From assembly GCA_005881495.1 (NCBI GenBank), contig VBHI01000321.1:1-19295 (forward strand): 19,295 bases of DNA. Reading direction: 5' to 3'. A program made the translations under genes and the position numbers. This document shows positions 7,233-15,800 of the stretch, one piece after another. The notes beneath the pieces were generated by a model, which was not told where the DNA came from, made no database searches, and saw only the letters and a program-made list of their open reading frames with translations. The stretch comes from Chloroflexota bacterium. Lineage in GTDB: Bacteria; Chloroflexota; Ktedonobacteria; Ktedonobacterales; Ktedonobacteraceae. The number at the start of each line of letters is the position of its first letter. The first letter of the stretch is position 1.

Positions 7233-7466
7233 ATGACAAACTCCCAAGCAAGTATGCAACTAGACAGAACAGAAGAGAACTTCGTAGCAGAGCTAAAGGC
7301 AAAACCCACAGAGGAACTTCGCCGTTTTCTGGCGGGTCCCTGGACTGCATCGATCCTCTCGCCTCAGGCTATAGAGGAGCTATACCAGTACCGAGAGCTC
7401 CACCAGAAGGTGGAGACACCGCAACAGGAATATGAGTACAGGGGATCAGGACGCTTTCCTTCTTGA
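7233..7466 (+). CDS. Small hypothetical protein, 77 residues
   Basis: I do not recognise this protein. It is soluble and charged, with a helix-prone first half (TEENFVAELKAKPTEELRRF) followed by a likely second helix, SPQAIEELYQYRELHQKV, and a polar tail. It has no signal peptide, no membrane segment and no cysteines. The start is well supported: AAAGGAGAAGGAG lies directly upstream of the ATG, giving an AAAGGAG site about 6 bases away. It stands alone, convergent with ppc, and is followed by a 91-bp imperfect palindrome. A second ATG seven codons later is a less likely start. It appears real because of the ribosome site and protein-like composition, but no function can be given. Confidence 0.6.
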   Translation: MTNSQASMQLDRTEENFVAELKAKPTEELRRFLAGPWTASILSPQAIEELYQYRELHQKVETPQQEYEYRGSGRFPS

Positions 7467-7491
7467 CGCATCTTAACGCGTCTATAGGGAA

Positions 7492-7582
7492 CTCGCGGAA
7501 ATAAAGTAACCACGCTTGCACAGGGACCGCTTCACGGAGTGGCCGCACAAGCGATTCCCTGGGTATATTATTTCCGCGGGAG
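7492..7582. repeat. 91-bp imperfect palindrome between two convergent genes
   Basis: CTCGCGGAAATAA at 7492-7504 is mirrored by TTATTTCCGCGGGAG at 7568-7582, and the inner blocks ACCACGCTTG and CAAGCGATTCCCTGGGT continue the pairing with gaps. The whole can fold into one long, interrupted hairpin. It lies between the stop of the small gene at 7464-7466 and the ppc stop at 7642-7644, so it could end transcription from both sides. It lacks U-tracts, however, and may instead be a short non-coding mobile palindrome. Confidence 0.5.
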
Positions 7583-7641
7583 ATCTAAAAGTAGATGATT
7601 ATACCCGAACAGATGCAGGGCAACCTTTATTAGCTCAGGTG

Positions 7642-10581
7642 TTAGCCGGTGTTTCTCAGGCCGGCGGCGATGCCGTTGATGGTCAGGAGGACCGCGTAGG
7701 TGAGGTTGGCTCGTTCGCGTTCCTGGCCGGTGGCGTTTTGCTGAGTAGTTTCGTCGAGGACGAGAGGGCCGCCGATGGCGCGTAGACGGCGGAGCAGGGC
7801 GACCTGGAAGTAGCTCAAGGGATCGACATAAGGGTTGCGCAGACGGATTGAACGTTGGAGCACTGGCGAGGTGTCGAGTAGGGCTTTGCCTCCGACAATT
7901 TGTAAGAGCATATGTTGGGTGCGCTCATATTCTGCTGTTATTTCTGTTGAGATACGCTTTCGCAGGGCTTTATCACTCACCAGGAGGGAGTAGTGGTGGG
8001 CAATAGGCATGTCTGCTTTGGAGAGGGTCATCTGTAAATTGTCCAGGAAGGCGCGGAGGAAGGGCCAGGAACGGTACATATTTTGTAGCTGTGCAAGGCG
8101 GTTGGGCTGATCAGGGTCTTCGGCGATGTACTCTTCAAGGGCGGCACCTACGCCGTACCAGCTTGGCAGTACGTAGCGACTCTGCATCCAGGAGAAAACC
8201 CAGGGGATGGCACGTAATTCTTCGATGCTATGCCCGGCTGCGCGACGTGGTGGCCGTGAGCCAATGTTGAGCCAGCCCAGTTCAAGGATGGGGGTAGCTT
8301 GCTCGAAGAAGCGTAAAAATTCCGGTGTATTATAGATGAGTTGTCGATAGCGAGCATAAGCTTTTGTTGAGAGGCACTGCATCGTTTCCAACCAGGCAGG
8401 GGGTGTGTGGATGTGTGAAAGCGCTGGTGGGAGGATATCGTCGGGGATGCTGGATTGGGCCACGCCCACCACAACGAGCTCCATGTTACGCAGTGCAATC
8501 GAGTGAAGTCCATATTTAAACGAAAGCATTTCGCCCTGTTCTGTAATGCGAATACGCCCGTTGACGGTGTGCGGAGGTTGTCCCAGGATGGCTTCATAGA
8601 TGGGTCCACCACCGCGTCCGATGGCTCCGCCGCGACCATGGAAAATGGTACAGCCGATACCATAGCGCGCTCCCAGGGCTGCCAACCTGGTCTGGGCGAG
8701 GTAGAGTTCCCAGCTGGATGTAAGGATACCGCCATCTTTGCTGCTATCAGAATAGCCCAGCATTACTTGCTGCTGATTGCCACAAGAGGTTATCCAGCGG
8801 CGATAATTGGGCTGGTGAAAAGCGCTCTCAAGCGTGTCCGTACAAGAGCGCAGGTCATCAATGGTTTCAAAGAGGGGGACGATGGGAAGATTGGTGATGC
8901 CGGCCTCTTTACAGAAGAATTGGACTTCGAGCAGGTCGCTGACTGTACGGGACATGCTAATGATGTAGCAAGTGATGGCTTGCTCACCGAATTCTTCGCG
9001 CGCCTGGCGAATTGCATCAAAGGTAGAGAGCACGTGCTGCGTTTCTTTGCTTACGTTGAGTTCATAGCGGGGAAGGACGCGCGGATCGCTGAGGAGATTC
9101 GTCAGGAAGCTCACGCGCTCTGATTCAGGAAGAGCGTTATAATCATCGCGTCGTAGACCTGTGATCTTGAGCAGTTCGGCGAGGGCGCTGGAGTGGCGTT
9201 CGCTGTGCTGGCGTACATCGAGAGCGGCGAAGTGGAAGCCAAAGACTTGCACCTGGCGAATGAGAGTGGCAAGTTGTCCGTGTGCAACATGCTGTTCACC
9301 ATCTGCCAGGAGGCTATCTCGTATCAACAGGAGATCGGCGAGGACCTCTTGCGCGGAGTGGTAGGCGATGGAGGAATCATGAGGTTTCCCAGAGGGCCGA
9401 TAAATCGGCGATGGGCGCGATAAATCGGCCCCTACGGTGGATCCGGGCGTTGTCGTGGTTTCCAAACGTTTCCACATGAAGGAGAGCTTGCGGCGATAGG
9501 GTTCCAGCGCCGTCTGGCTGCCAAGCTCATGATCGTAGTCAGGCAAGAGCGCGGCGTCACATTCGAGAGAATCTTGCAATTGTTGTGTTATAGAACACAG
9601 CTTGAGGGATTGCGAGTATTCCTGTGCCAGGGTCTGGATCGATGAGCGGTAATGTTCGATAACCTGTGAGCGCTGCCAGTGCAAAGCCTCAAGCAGCGTC
9701 TCTGCAAGTACATTGGGATTGCCATCCTGGTCGCCGCCAATCCAGGTGCCGAAGCGCAAAAAGGGGGGGATCGTTAGATGATCCTGTGGGTAGGCGTCGT
9801 GAAGAAGTTGTTCGAGTTCCGCGTAGAGTTCAGGCAGGGCATCAAAGAGAATCTCATTGAGATAGTAGCCGCCCATTTTGATCTCATTGAGTATTTGCGG
9901 GCGAACGTAGCGCACGGCGTCGGTGCGCCACAAGAGGGTGATCGTGCTTTCCAGGGTGTGTTGCCATAGAGCACGCTGTCGCGGGGTCATATCTGCTCGC
10001 AGATCGTGCTCTTCGAGCAGAGCGTCGAGCTGTCGTGACTTGATAATGAGGCTGCGACGAATGGCCTCGGTAGGGTGGGCTGTAAAAACAAGATCGATCG
10101 AAAGCTGGTTGAGGAGTTGTTGTAGGGTCGAGGCGTTGATGCCATTTTTTTGATAGAAGGCTACAAGGCCAGCCAGTGTGTCACGCAGGGGAGTTGACGC
10201 TGAGAGGGTTTCATAGTTGTACCGGCGCGTGCGATGGTGTTGTTCAGCAGTATTGACGAGGTGAAAATAGACGGTGAAGGCGCGTATCACGTCGATGGTG
10301 GTATCGAGATCGCAGTTGTCCACGATGCGCGTAATCTCTTGATCGAGTGTCGCCATCTCATGCTGTAGTTGGGCGGCTTCTGTTGCAGAGGCCGAGCGAA
10401 GGGTTTCGGCGCAGGTACGCAGGCGTTTGCAATTGCGCCGAAGTTGCTCCACTGTTTCAAAGACGGAGATGCCTTCGTGTTGTTGAATGGCCTTTCCCAG
10501 CGCATCTCCTAACATGCGGATATCACGGCGAAGAGGTGCGTCTTTTTCAGTTTTGTTTTGTTCTGGTATGGATGTGGTCAT
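7642..10581 (-). CDS. ppc: Phosphoenolpyruvate carboxylase
   Basis: PEP carboxylase adds bicarbonate to PEP to give oxaloacetate, refilling the TCA cycle in the cytoplasm. The 979-residue product shows the family motifs in order: VFTAHPTEAIRRSL (catalytic His169), GGDQDGNP, LDVRQHSERH, MLGYSDSSKDGG (Lys615), FHGRGGAIGRGGGP, RITEQGEMLSFKYG, IGSRPPRR, AIPWVFSWMQSR, and the C-terminal RNTG. It is longer than the usual 880-940 residues. Part of the excess is a 14-residue stretch, VGADLSRPSPIYRP (383-396), encoded by palindromic repeat copy C and lying between KLSFMWKRLE and SAQEVLADLLLIRDSL, a loop that varies in the family. The start at 10579-10581 has no ribosome site; a promoter ends six bases upstream, so the mRNA may be leaderless. 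It is divergent from the amino acid permease gene. Confidence 0.96.
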   Translation of the reverse strand: MTTSIPEQNKTEKDAPLRRDIRMLGDALGKAIQQHEGISVFETVEQLRRNCKRLRTCAETLRSASATEAAQLQHEMATLDQEITRIVDNCDLDTTIDVIRAFTVYFHLVNTAEQHHRTRRYNYETLSASTPLRDTLAGLVAFYQKNGINASTLQQLLNQLSIDLVFTAHPTEAIRRSLIIKSRQLDALLEEHDLRADMTPRQRALWQHTLESTITLLWRTDAVRYVRPQILNEIKMGGYYLNEILFDALPELYAELEQLLHDAYPQDHLTIPPFLRFGTWIGGDQDGNPNVLAETLLEALHWQRSQVIEHYRSSIQTLAQEYSQSLKLCSITQQLQDSLECDAALLPDYDHELGSQTALEPYRRKLSFMWKRLETTTTPGSTVGADLSRPSPIYRPSGKPHDSSIAYHSAQEVLADLLLIRDSLLADGEQHVAHGQLATLIRQVQVFGFHFAALDVRQHSERHSSALAELLKITGLRRDDYNALPESERVSFLTNLLSDPRVLPRYELNVSKETQHVLSTFDAIRQAREEFGEQAITCYIISMSRTVSDLLEVQFFCKEAGITNLPIVPLFETIDDLRSCTDTLESAFHQPNYRRWITSCGNQQQVMLGYSDSSKDGGILTSSWELYLAQTRLAALGARYGIGCTIFHGRGGAIGRGGGPIYEAILGQPPHTVNGRIRITEQGEMLSFKYGLHSIALRNMELVVVGVAQSSIPDDILPPALSHIHTPPAWLETMQCLSTKAYARYRQLIYNTPEFLRFFEQATPILELGWLNIGSRPPRRAAGHSIEELRAIPWVFSWMQSRYVLPSWYGVGAALEEYIAEDPDQPNRLAQLQNMYRSWPFLRAFLDNLQMTLSKADMPIAHHYSLLVSDKALRKRISTEITAEYERTQHMLLQIVGGKALLDTSPVLQRSIRLRNPYVDPLSYFQVALLRRLRAIGGPLVLDETTQQNATGQERERANLTYAVLLTINGIAAGLRNTG
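9394..9435. repeat. Palindromic interspersed repeat, copy C, in frame inside ppc
   Basis: These 42 bases match the cores at 419-460 and 3306-3346 apart from one variable position, in the same orientation. The length is exactly 14 codons and the ppc frame stays open through it, giving VGADLSRPSPIYRP. Just to its left, ATGAGGTTTC also matches the sequence left of copy A, so the original insertion may have been larger. Confidence 0.9.
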
Positions 10582-10587
10582 AGTAGA

Positions 10588-10616
10588 ATAATAGCATATT
10601 GATCATACTGGTGCAA
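10588..10616 (-). promoter_or_regulatory. Putative ppc promoter giving a near-leaderless transcript
   Basis: Read on the minus strand, TTGCAC (10611-10616) and TATTAT (10588-10593) are separated by exactly 17 bases. Only six bases, TCTACT, separate the -10 box from the ppc ATG, so transcription would begin at or next to the start codon. This fits the absence of a ribosome site ahead of ppc. Confidence 0.5.
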
Positions 10617-10623
10617 TGCGCAC
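10611..10623. promoter_or_regulatory. Candidate operator GTGC-N5-GCAC overlapping the ppc -35 box
   Basis: GTGC (10611-10614), five bases, GCAC (10620-10623), followed by AAT, forms an inverted repeat on top of the presumed -35 of ppc. It shares the GTGC-N5-GCACAA pattern with the longer site at 10710-10732. Binding here would be expected to block the ppc promoter. The regulator is unknown. Confidence 0.35.
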
Positions 10624-10709
10624 AATCTAGGCGACATGATACGTATTGTATTTTGGAAAAATGTAACATCTTTACGGATTTGCCAGGATTTTCTGAAGAA
10701 TTTGTAAGT

Positions 10710-10732
10710 AATTTGTGCAAATAGCACAAATT
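10710..10732. promoter_or_regulatory. Perfect 9-bp inverted repeat, candidate operator in the ppc-permease control region
   Basis: AATTTGTGC and GCACAAATT flank the five bases AAATA with no mismatch. The size and spacing suit a dimeric helix-turn-helix regulator. It lies about 95 bases upstream of the other GTGC-N5-GCAC site and 22 bases ahead of a TTGACA at 10755-10760 that may be part of the permease promoter. A TATACT at 10785-10790 is too far from that TTGACA (24 bases) for an ordinary promoter, so the permease start of transcription is unclear. Confidence 0.45.
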
Positions 10733-10829
10733 GCGTAGGACAAGTTCTCATATTTTGACAGTATGATTAGATACCGAGAATTTTTATACTTTAGGGGGAA
10801 AGAGTAACCGGAGATGGTTGCTTGTGCAG

Positions 10830-10862
10830 GGTGAGTTAGCGGTGAATAAACGGTGAGTAAGC
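10830..10862. repeat. Three 11-bp direct repeats upstream of the permease gene
   Basis: GGTGAGTTAGC, GGTGAATAAAC and GGTGAGTAAGC lie end to end. The 11-bp period places each copy on the same face of the helix, as at tandem binding sites of OmpR/PhoB-type regulators. The array ends 78 bases before the permease start codon, so it could act at DNA or at mRNA level. Confidence 0.5.
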
Positions 10863-10940
10863 GGCGCGGCTAAAAACATGGTAATGGGGCCATAGAGGTT
10901 GATGTTGTGAATTTGTGAGAGATACAAAAGGGAGATTATC

Positions 10941-12494
10941 ATGGCAACGCAATCAATCGACGAAAAGGAATCCACGGGTATGAAGCCCACGCTGGGGCTT
11001 ACGGGATTAACCATCAATGCTATGGCGTTAATTGCGCCAGGAGCTTTCCTCTGGACGACATATCAGTTGCAGGCTGCACCTAGCTCAGCAATGAGCATGT
11101 GGTTCGCGGTATTTGTCGCGACAGCTATCGCGTTGTTTACTGCGACAGCCTACGCCGCGCTTGCTAAACGCTATCCCGAAGCAGGTGCAGGCAGTTCGTA
11201 CTACTTTGCTGAAGCCTCGGTGCTACAACAAGAGGAGCATCGCCATTTTAAGTTTGCGCGTTTGAGTAAATTCATTGTAGGGTGGGCCTCACACCTGTAC
11301 TACTGGATTTATCCGGGAGTAATGGTTGCCTTCATGGGCCTGGTGATTACGTACATTGTGCAAACCTTTATACCAAGCTTTGGGTCGCCGCTACAAGAAG
11401 TATTAGTGTGTATAGCATTTGCCGTGGTTGTTGGAGCCATTTCATATGTTGGTGTAACAGGCTCAACTTTGGCGAATATCGTTATCAATGTTATTCAGAT
11501 TCTCGCGCTGGTGACCTTCTCGGTGCTGGCTATTGTCTACCGGTTGATGAACCCGGGGGTGCACTATCTCCATCCCAGCGCTTTGAGCGTGATTACCCCA
11601 CATAGCCTTGGAGGGCTCATCTTTCAGTCTACCATTGCAATCTTGCTGGTTGTTGGATTTGAGTCGGCAACGGCACTGGCAGCAGAGGCTAAGAATCCGG
11701 GGAGAGATATTCCTCGCGCAGTACTCCTTTCGCTCATCATTCAGGCAGTCATCTTCTACCTCATAGAGTACTTTGCCACGAACTTCTTTATTAACGATGC
11801 CTACAAGAATAGTGGGGGAAGTGGCTTTGCCGCGGCCTATAGCTCTGGGGCGCCAATTGGTGAGATGGCACAGATTATAGGCAACCAGTTACTTGGTGGC
11901 TACGGAACTGCCTTCGCGACGATATTAGCGGCTGCGGTTGTCATCGCCTTGATAGGTACTGCACTCTCTTGTCTGAACACGGGTGTGCGTGTTACTTATG
12001 CGATGGGTAAGGATACCGAGCTTCCCGTTATCTTCGGGTTCCTGCATGGGAAGTACCGAACTCCACATGTAGGAGTAATCGTGTTAACGGTCATCTCTGC
12101 TATCGTTGGTTCGTATGGGGTACTGTCTATTGACAGACTGACACAAGTAACACTCGTCTCCAACATTGGCACCTTCCTGCTCTATGGTATGACATGTATC
12201 GTCTGTCTCGTTGCCTTTGCGGGAGTTAAAAAGCGCAGCCTTTACAATAGTATTATCGCTCCTGTACTGGGTGTGGTGCTCAATGTCGGGATGCTCATAG
12301 GCGTCATCTACTACTCCGTTGTGGGTGGTGGTTCTACGCAGGTTGATACGATTATCGCAATTGGCTTCAGTCTTGCGTGGCTGGTGGTTGGCTTTGGTTA
12401 CATGTATGTGCGTAAGCTTAGGACGGGGGAGCCAATATTGCACCCGGAGGATCACAAGGAGAAGATCGCGGCTTCGGTTGATGCGATAGTGTGA
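10941..12494 (+). CDS. APC-superfamily amino acid/amine permease
   Basis: This 517-residue protein is an inner-membrane transporter of the amino acid-polyamine-organocation superfamily, with about 12 membrane helices. The first helix region reads GLTINAMALIAPGAFLW, with the unwound GxxxN...APG pattern typical of APC carriers. Helix 6 shows FESATALAAEAKNPGRDIPRA, the well-conserved E-x-KNP...IPRA signature. Helix 8 and after carry TALSCLNTGVRVTYAMGKD and PVIFGFLHGKYRTPH, also family hallmarks. Substrate cannot be read from the sequence; amino acids or amines are the usual cargo. The ATG at 10941 follows AAAAGGGAG with good spacing. It is divergent from ppc, shares its control region, and is closed by a strong hairpin at 12536-12570. 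Confidence 0.9.
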   Translation: MATQSIDEKESTGMKPTLGLTGLTINAMALIAPGAFLWTTYQLQAAPSSAMSMWFAVFVATAIALFTATAYAALAKRYPEAGAGSSYYFAEASVLQQEEHRHFKFARLSKFIVGWASHLYYWIYPGVMVAFMGLVITYIVQTFIPSFGSPLQEVLVCIAFAVVVGAISYVGVTGSTLANIVINVIQILALVTFSVLAIVYRLMNPGVHYLHPSALSVITPHSLGGLIFQSTIAILLVVGFESATALAAEAKNPGRDIPRAVLLSLIIQAVIFYLIEYFATNFFINDAYKNSGGSGFAAAYSSGAPIGEMAQIIGNQLLGGYGTAFATILAAAVVIALIGTALSCLNTGVRVTYAMGKDTELPVIFGFLHGKYRTPHVGVIVLTVISAIVGSYGVLSIDRLTQVTLVSNIGTFLLYGMTCIVCLVAFAGVKKRSLYNSIIAPVLGVVLNVGMLIGVIYYSVVGGGSTQVDTIIAIGFSLAWLVVGFGYMYVRKLRTGEPILHPEDHKEKIAASVDAIV

Positions 12495-12535
12495 TGTTGA
12501 CTGAATAGGACGCAAGTAGTTTCGTTCTCCTGATG

Positions 12536-12570
12536 GCTGTGTCCCTGGTATGCTGTACCAGGGACACAGC
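12536..12570 (+). terminator. Strong 15-bp hairpin terminator after the permease gene
   Basis: GCTGTGTCCCTGGTA (12536-12550) pairs perfectly with TACCAGGGACACAGC (12556-12570) around a 5-base loop, 41 bases after the permease stop. It is followed by ACTTTGTTGT, a modest U-rich run. It separates the permease unit from gltB. Confidence 0.75.
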
Positions 12571-12634
12571 ACTTTGTTGTCTGATTGCGCATGGGGTTAT
12601 CTGGTGAAAGCTCTGCCCGCTCTGGCTATGCCTC

Positions 12635-12664
12635 TTGTGAGTGGCGGGTGTATTATGTTATACT
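12635..12664 (+). promoter_or_regulatory. Putative gltB promoter and long leader
   Basis: TTGTGA (12635-12640), 18 bases, TATACT (12659-12664) is the best promoter-like pair before gltB. It predicts a leader of about 215 bases. The leader contains ACCCA-cgta-TGGGT (12760-12773) and TCGACGA/TCGTCGA around an 11-base loop (12794-12818). I could not match it to a known riboswitch. Confidence 0.4.
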
Positions 12665-12885
12665 CTGTTTAGCAAATGACGCTGTTTGTCTGCTGTGAGC
12701 TTTGCTGCTCTTCCTGATTCAATGTTGCCTCAAATTATGCCTCGCATCCAACTAAGCTAACCCACGTATGGGTGACGCGCGCAAGTAATGACTTCGACGA
12801 GCATTGTCAGGTCGTCGAGCCCGGATTGGTTCCAATGCAGGTACCTTCTCTCTTGAGCAACTTCTATTTATTGGGAGGGCGAAAC

Positions 12886-15800
12886 ATGTCCGTACATTCG
12901 CAATTTGATCCTGCTTATCCACTTTATGACCCTCGTTGGGAGCACGATGCCTGCGGCACTGGTTTTATTGCCCAGATCTCTGGTGAGGCCAGTCATGTAC
13001 TCGTAGAAACGGCGCTCGAGGCATTAGCGCACCTCACGCATCGTGGAGCTCAAGACGCCGACGCGAAGACGGGCGACGGAGCCGGTCTGCTTACTCAGAT
13101 TCCTAAGACGCTCTTTTATGAGGAACTCCTGGCAAAGCATATTCCCCCCTTTGATCCAGATGACCTGGCGGTGGGAATGATCTTTTTACCATCGCAGGAG
13201 CGTTTCCCGATAGCGAATATACAGTGCCGACATATTATTGAGCAGACACTGAACGAAGTGGGATTGGCGTTGCTCCTCTGGCGAGATCCGCCCATCGATT
13301 ATTCTCTCCTGGGTACACGCGCTCGCACAACGGCACCGAGTATTGTACAAGTGCTCTTGAAATGCCCACGGCAAGGTACGGAACAGCAGAATGACCGGAC
13401 ATTGTATTATGCCCGGCGCCTGATTGAACAACGATTGCTGCAGGCACAGATGAAAGATTGTTATATTGTCTCGCTATCGCATACAACCATAGTCCACAAG
13501 GGCTTGCTGGCTCCGACCGAGTTACCCCGCTTCTATCTCGACCTGGCTGACCCACGTTTCAGCAGCGCCTTTGCCATTTTTCACCAGCGCTACAGCACGA
13601 ATACGTTTCCTTCCTGGTCGCTGGCGCAGCCGACGCGTCAACTGGCACATAATGGGGAGATAAATACGATCCAGGGGAATCGCCTCTGGATGCAGGCACG
13701 GGAGGGCACATTCTTCTCATCGCTCTGGGGGAGCAAGATACGGAGTCTGCTCCCGGTCATCCAGGCGGAAGGGAGTGACTCCGGCCAACTGGACAATGTG
13801 TTGGAATTGCTGATGCATTGCGGTCGAGACGTGTTGCATAGCATGCAGATGCTGATTCCACCCGCCTGGGAAGAGGATGCCGAGCTGTCTGGGGAACAAC
13901 GTGCCTGGTTTACCTTTCATGCAGGTATAACTGAACCGTGGGACGGGCCGGCAGCCCTGGTCTTCAGCGATGGCCGATTTGTGGGCGCCGCTTTAGATCG
14001 CAATGGTCTGCGCCCGGCGCGGTATACCCTTACCTCGCAGGGGATGCTCATTCTGGCTTCTGAAGCGGGGGTAGTGCCTCTGGAGGCGCATGACGTGGTC
14101 GAGAAGGGCAGGCTGGGGCCAGGTGAAATGATTGCGGTAGACCTCAAACATGGTGTTTTATTGCGTGACAACGAAATCAAGGTGGGATTGGCGCAACGCC
14201 AGCCCTACAAAGAGTGGTTGGATAGATACCTTGTGCGCCTGGCAGATATTTCTGGCGCTGCAACGCCTCTTGCCGAAAGCTCACTTAGCCATGCCGACCT
14301 GTTCTCGCGGCAGCAACTTTTTGGTTACACGAATGAGGATATTGAATTTGTGTTCCGTCCGATGCTCACAGAACGGAAAGAGCCGGTATGGAGTATGGGC
14401 GATGATACACCCCTGGCGGTGCTCTCCAAGCAGTCTCGCGGGCTCTCTGATTACTTTCAGCAACGCTTTGCCCAGGTCACCAATCCCCCCATTGATCCTT
14501 TACGCGAACAGGGCGTAATGTCGCTTGATTGCTACCTTGGCCGCCGGCAGAACTTCCTGACTGAAAGCGCACTGCACGCGCAACTGATACATCTTGAGTC
14601 GCCGCTGCTGAACGAGTCTCAATTACAGACGATAGGTCAGCTGAAGGTCAATGGTTTCCGCGCCCGCACGCTGAACGCTACCTTTGAAACGGCAGCTGGC
14701 CCATGGGCGCTTGAGGCTGCACTTGAGCGGCTGGAGAAAGAAGCGATATCAGCAGTCGCTGATGGCATGGCGCTTCTTATCGTCAGTGATCGTGGTGCCA
14801 GTCCGGCGTATGCTCCTGTGCCGATGCTTCTGGCCATTGGCGCAATCCATCAAGCGCTGGTGCGGCGCGGTTTGCGTACGTATGTCTCATTACTCTGTGA
14901 GACTGCTGCTGCCTGGGATATACACCAGATAGCGCTCTTGCTTGGTTATGGCGCGGAGGCTGTTGTGCCATACCTTGCACTGGCAAGCGTAAGAGCACTG
15001 GCTGGCGAGCGGCGGCTAGAGCACCTGACAGGAGAACAGGCGGCTGAGATGTACCTGCACGTCGTTGAAGGGGGTTTGCGTAAAATCATGGCCCGTATGG
15101 GGATTTCAACGCTGCGCAATATCGTTGGGGCGGGGCAGTTCGAGATCGTTGGCCTGCATCGGTCGATAGTGGAACGCTGCTTTGCCGGCTCCGCCGCTCA
15201 TGCTGGCAGCCTCACATTTGCCAAAGTGGCCGGACAGGTGATCGAACGCTGCCAGGGACTACAGCAGTCTGAGGAGGTGCAGGAGGAAGCAGCTTTGAAC
15301 GGGCGCCGTCGCAAATTGCAGGACGTTGGGCGCTTTCGGTTCCGGCGAGACGCCGAATATCATGCTTTCAACCCGGTGCTTGTGCGGGCTTTACAAAAGG
15401 CCGCGCAGAGTGGTGAGAGCGAAGACTATCGCCACTTTACCGAAATGGTCTACCAGCGCCCTCCAACGACGATGCGCGATCTTTTGACATTTGTGCCGAC
15501 GGCCTCTATTCCGCTTGAGCAGGTTGAGCCAATGGAAGCTATACGCGCGCGCTTTGTCGTTTCCGCGATGTCAGTTGGCGCCCTCAGTCCCGAGACGCAT
15601 CGCACCATTGCCGCGGCAATGAATAGTATTGGAGCACGTAACAACACTGGTGAGGGTGGTGAGGATCCAGACTGGTATCATGAGGAGATAGATGGTTACC
15701 CTGTCAGTAGCAAAATTAAGCAAGTAGCTTCTGCCCGCTTTGGTGTGACGACAGAATACCTGGTGCGAGCCGAAGAGCTGGAGATCAAGATGGCGCAGGG

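Noticed and set aside
7139..7435. 98-codon plus-strand frame overlapping the small gene at 7233
   Set aside because: The frame lacks a ribosome site, while the overlapping 77-codon frame has a strong one and a more protein-like composition.
10899..10927. Promoter TTGATG with GATACA just ahead of the permease gene
   Set aside because: Transcription would start inside or after the permease ribosome site, which would then be missing from the mRNA.
12772..12885. 38-codon N-terminal extension of gltB from a GTG
   Set aside because: The ATG at 12886 has a strong ribosome site and gives a normal propeptide of 22 residues before the catalytic Cys.
12700..12885. Glutamine (glnA-type) riboswitch before gltB
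   Set aside because: Small hairpins exist, but the conserved bases of that RNA family are not visible.
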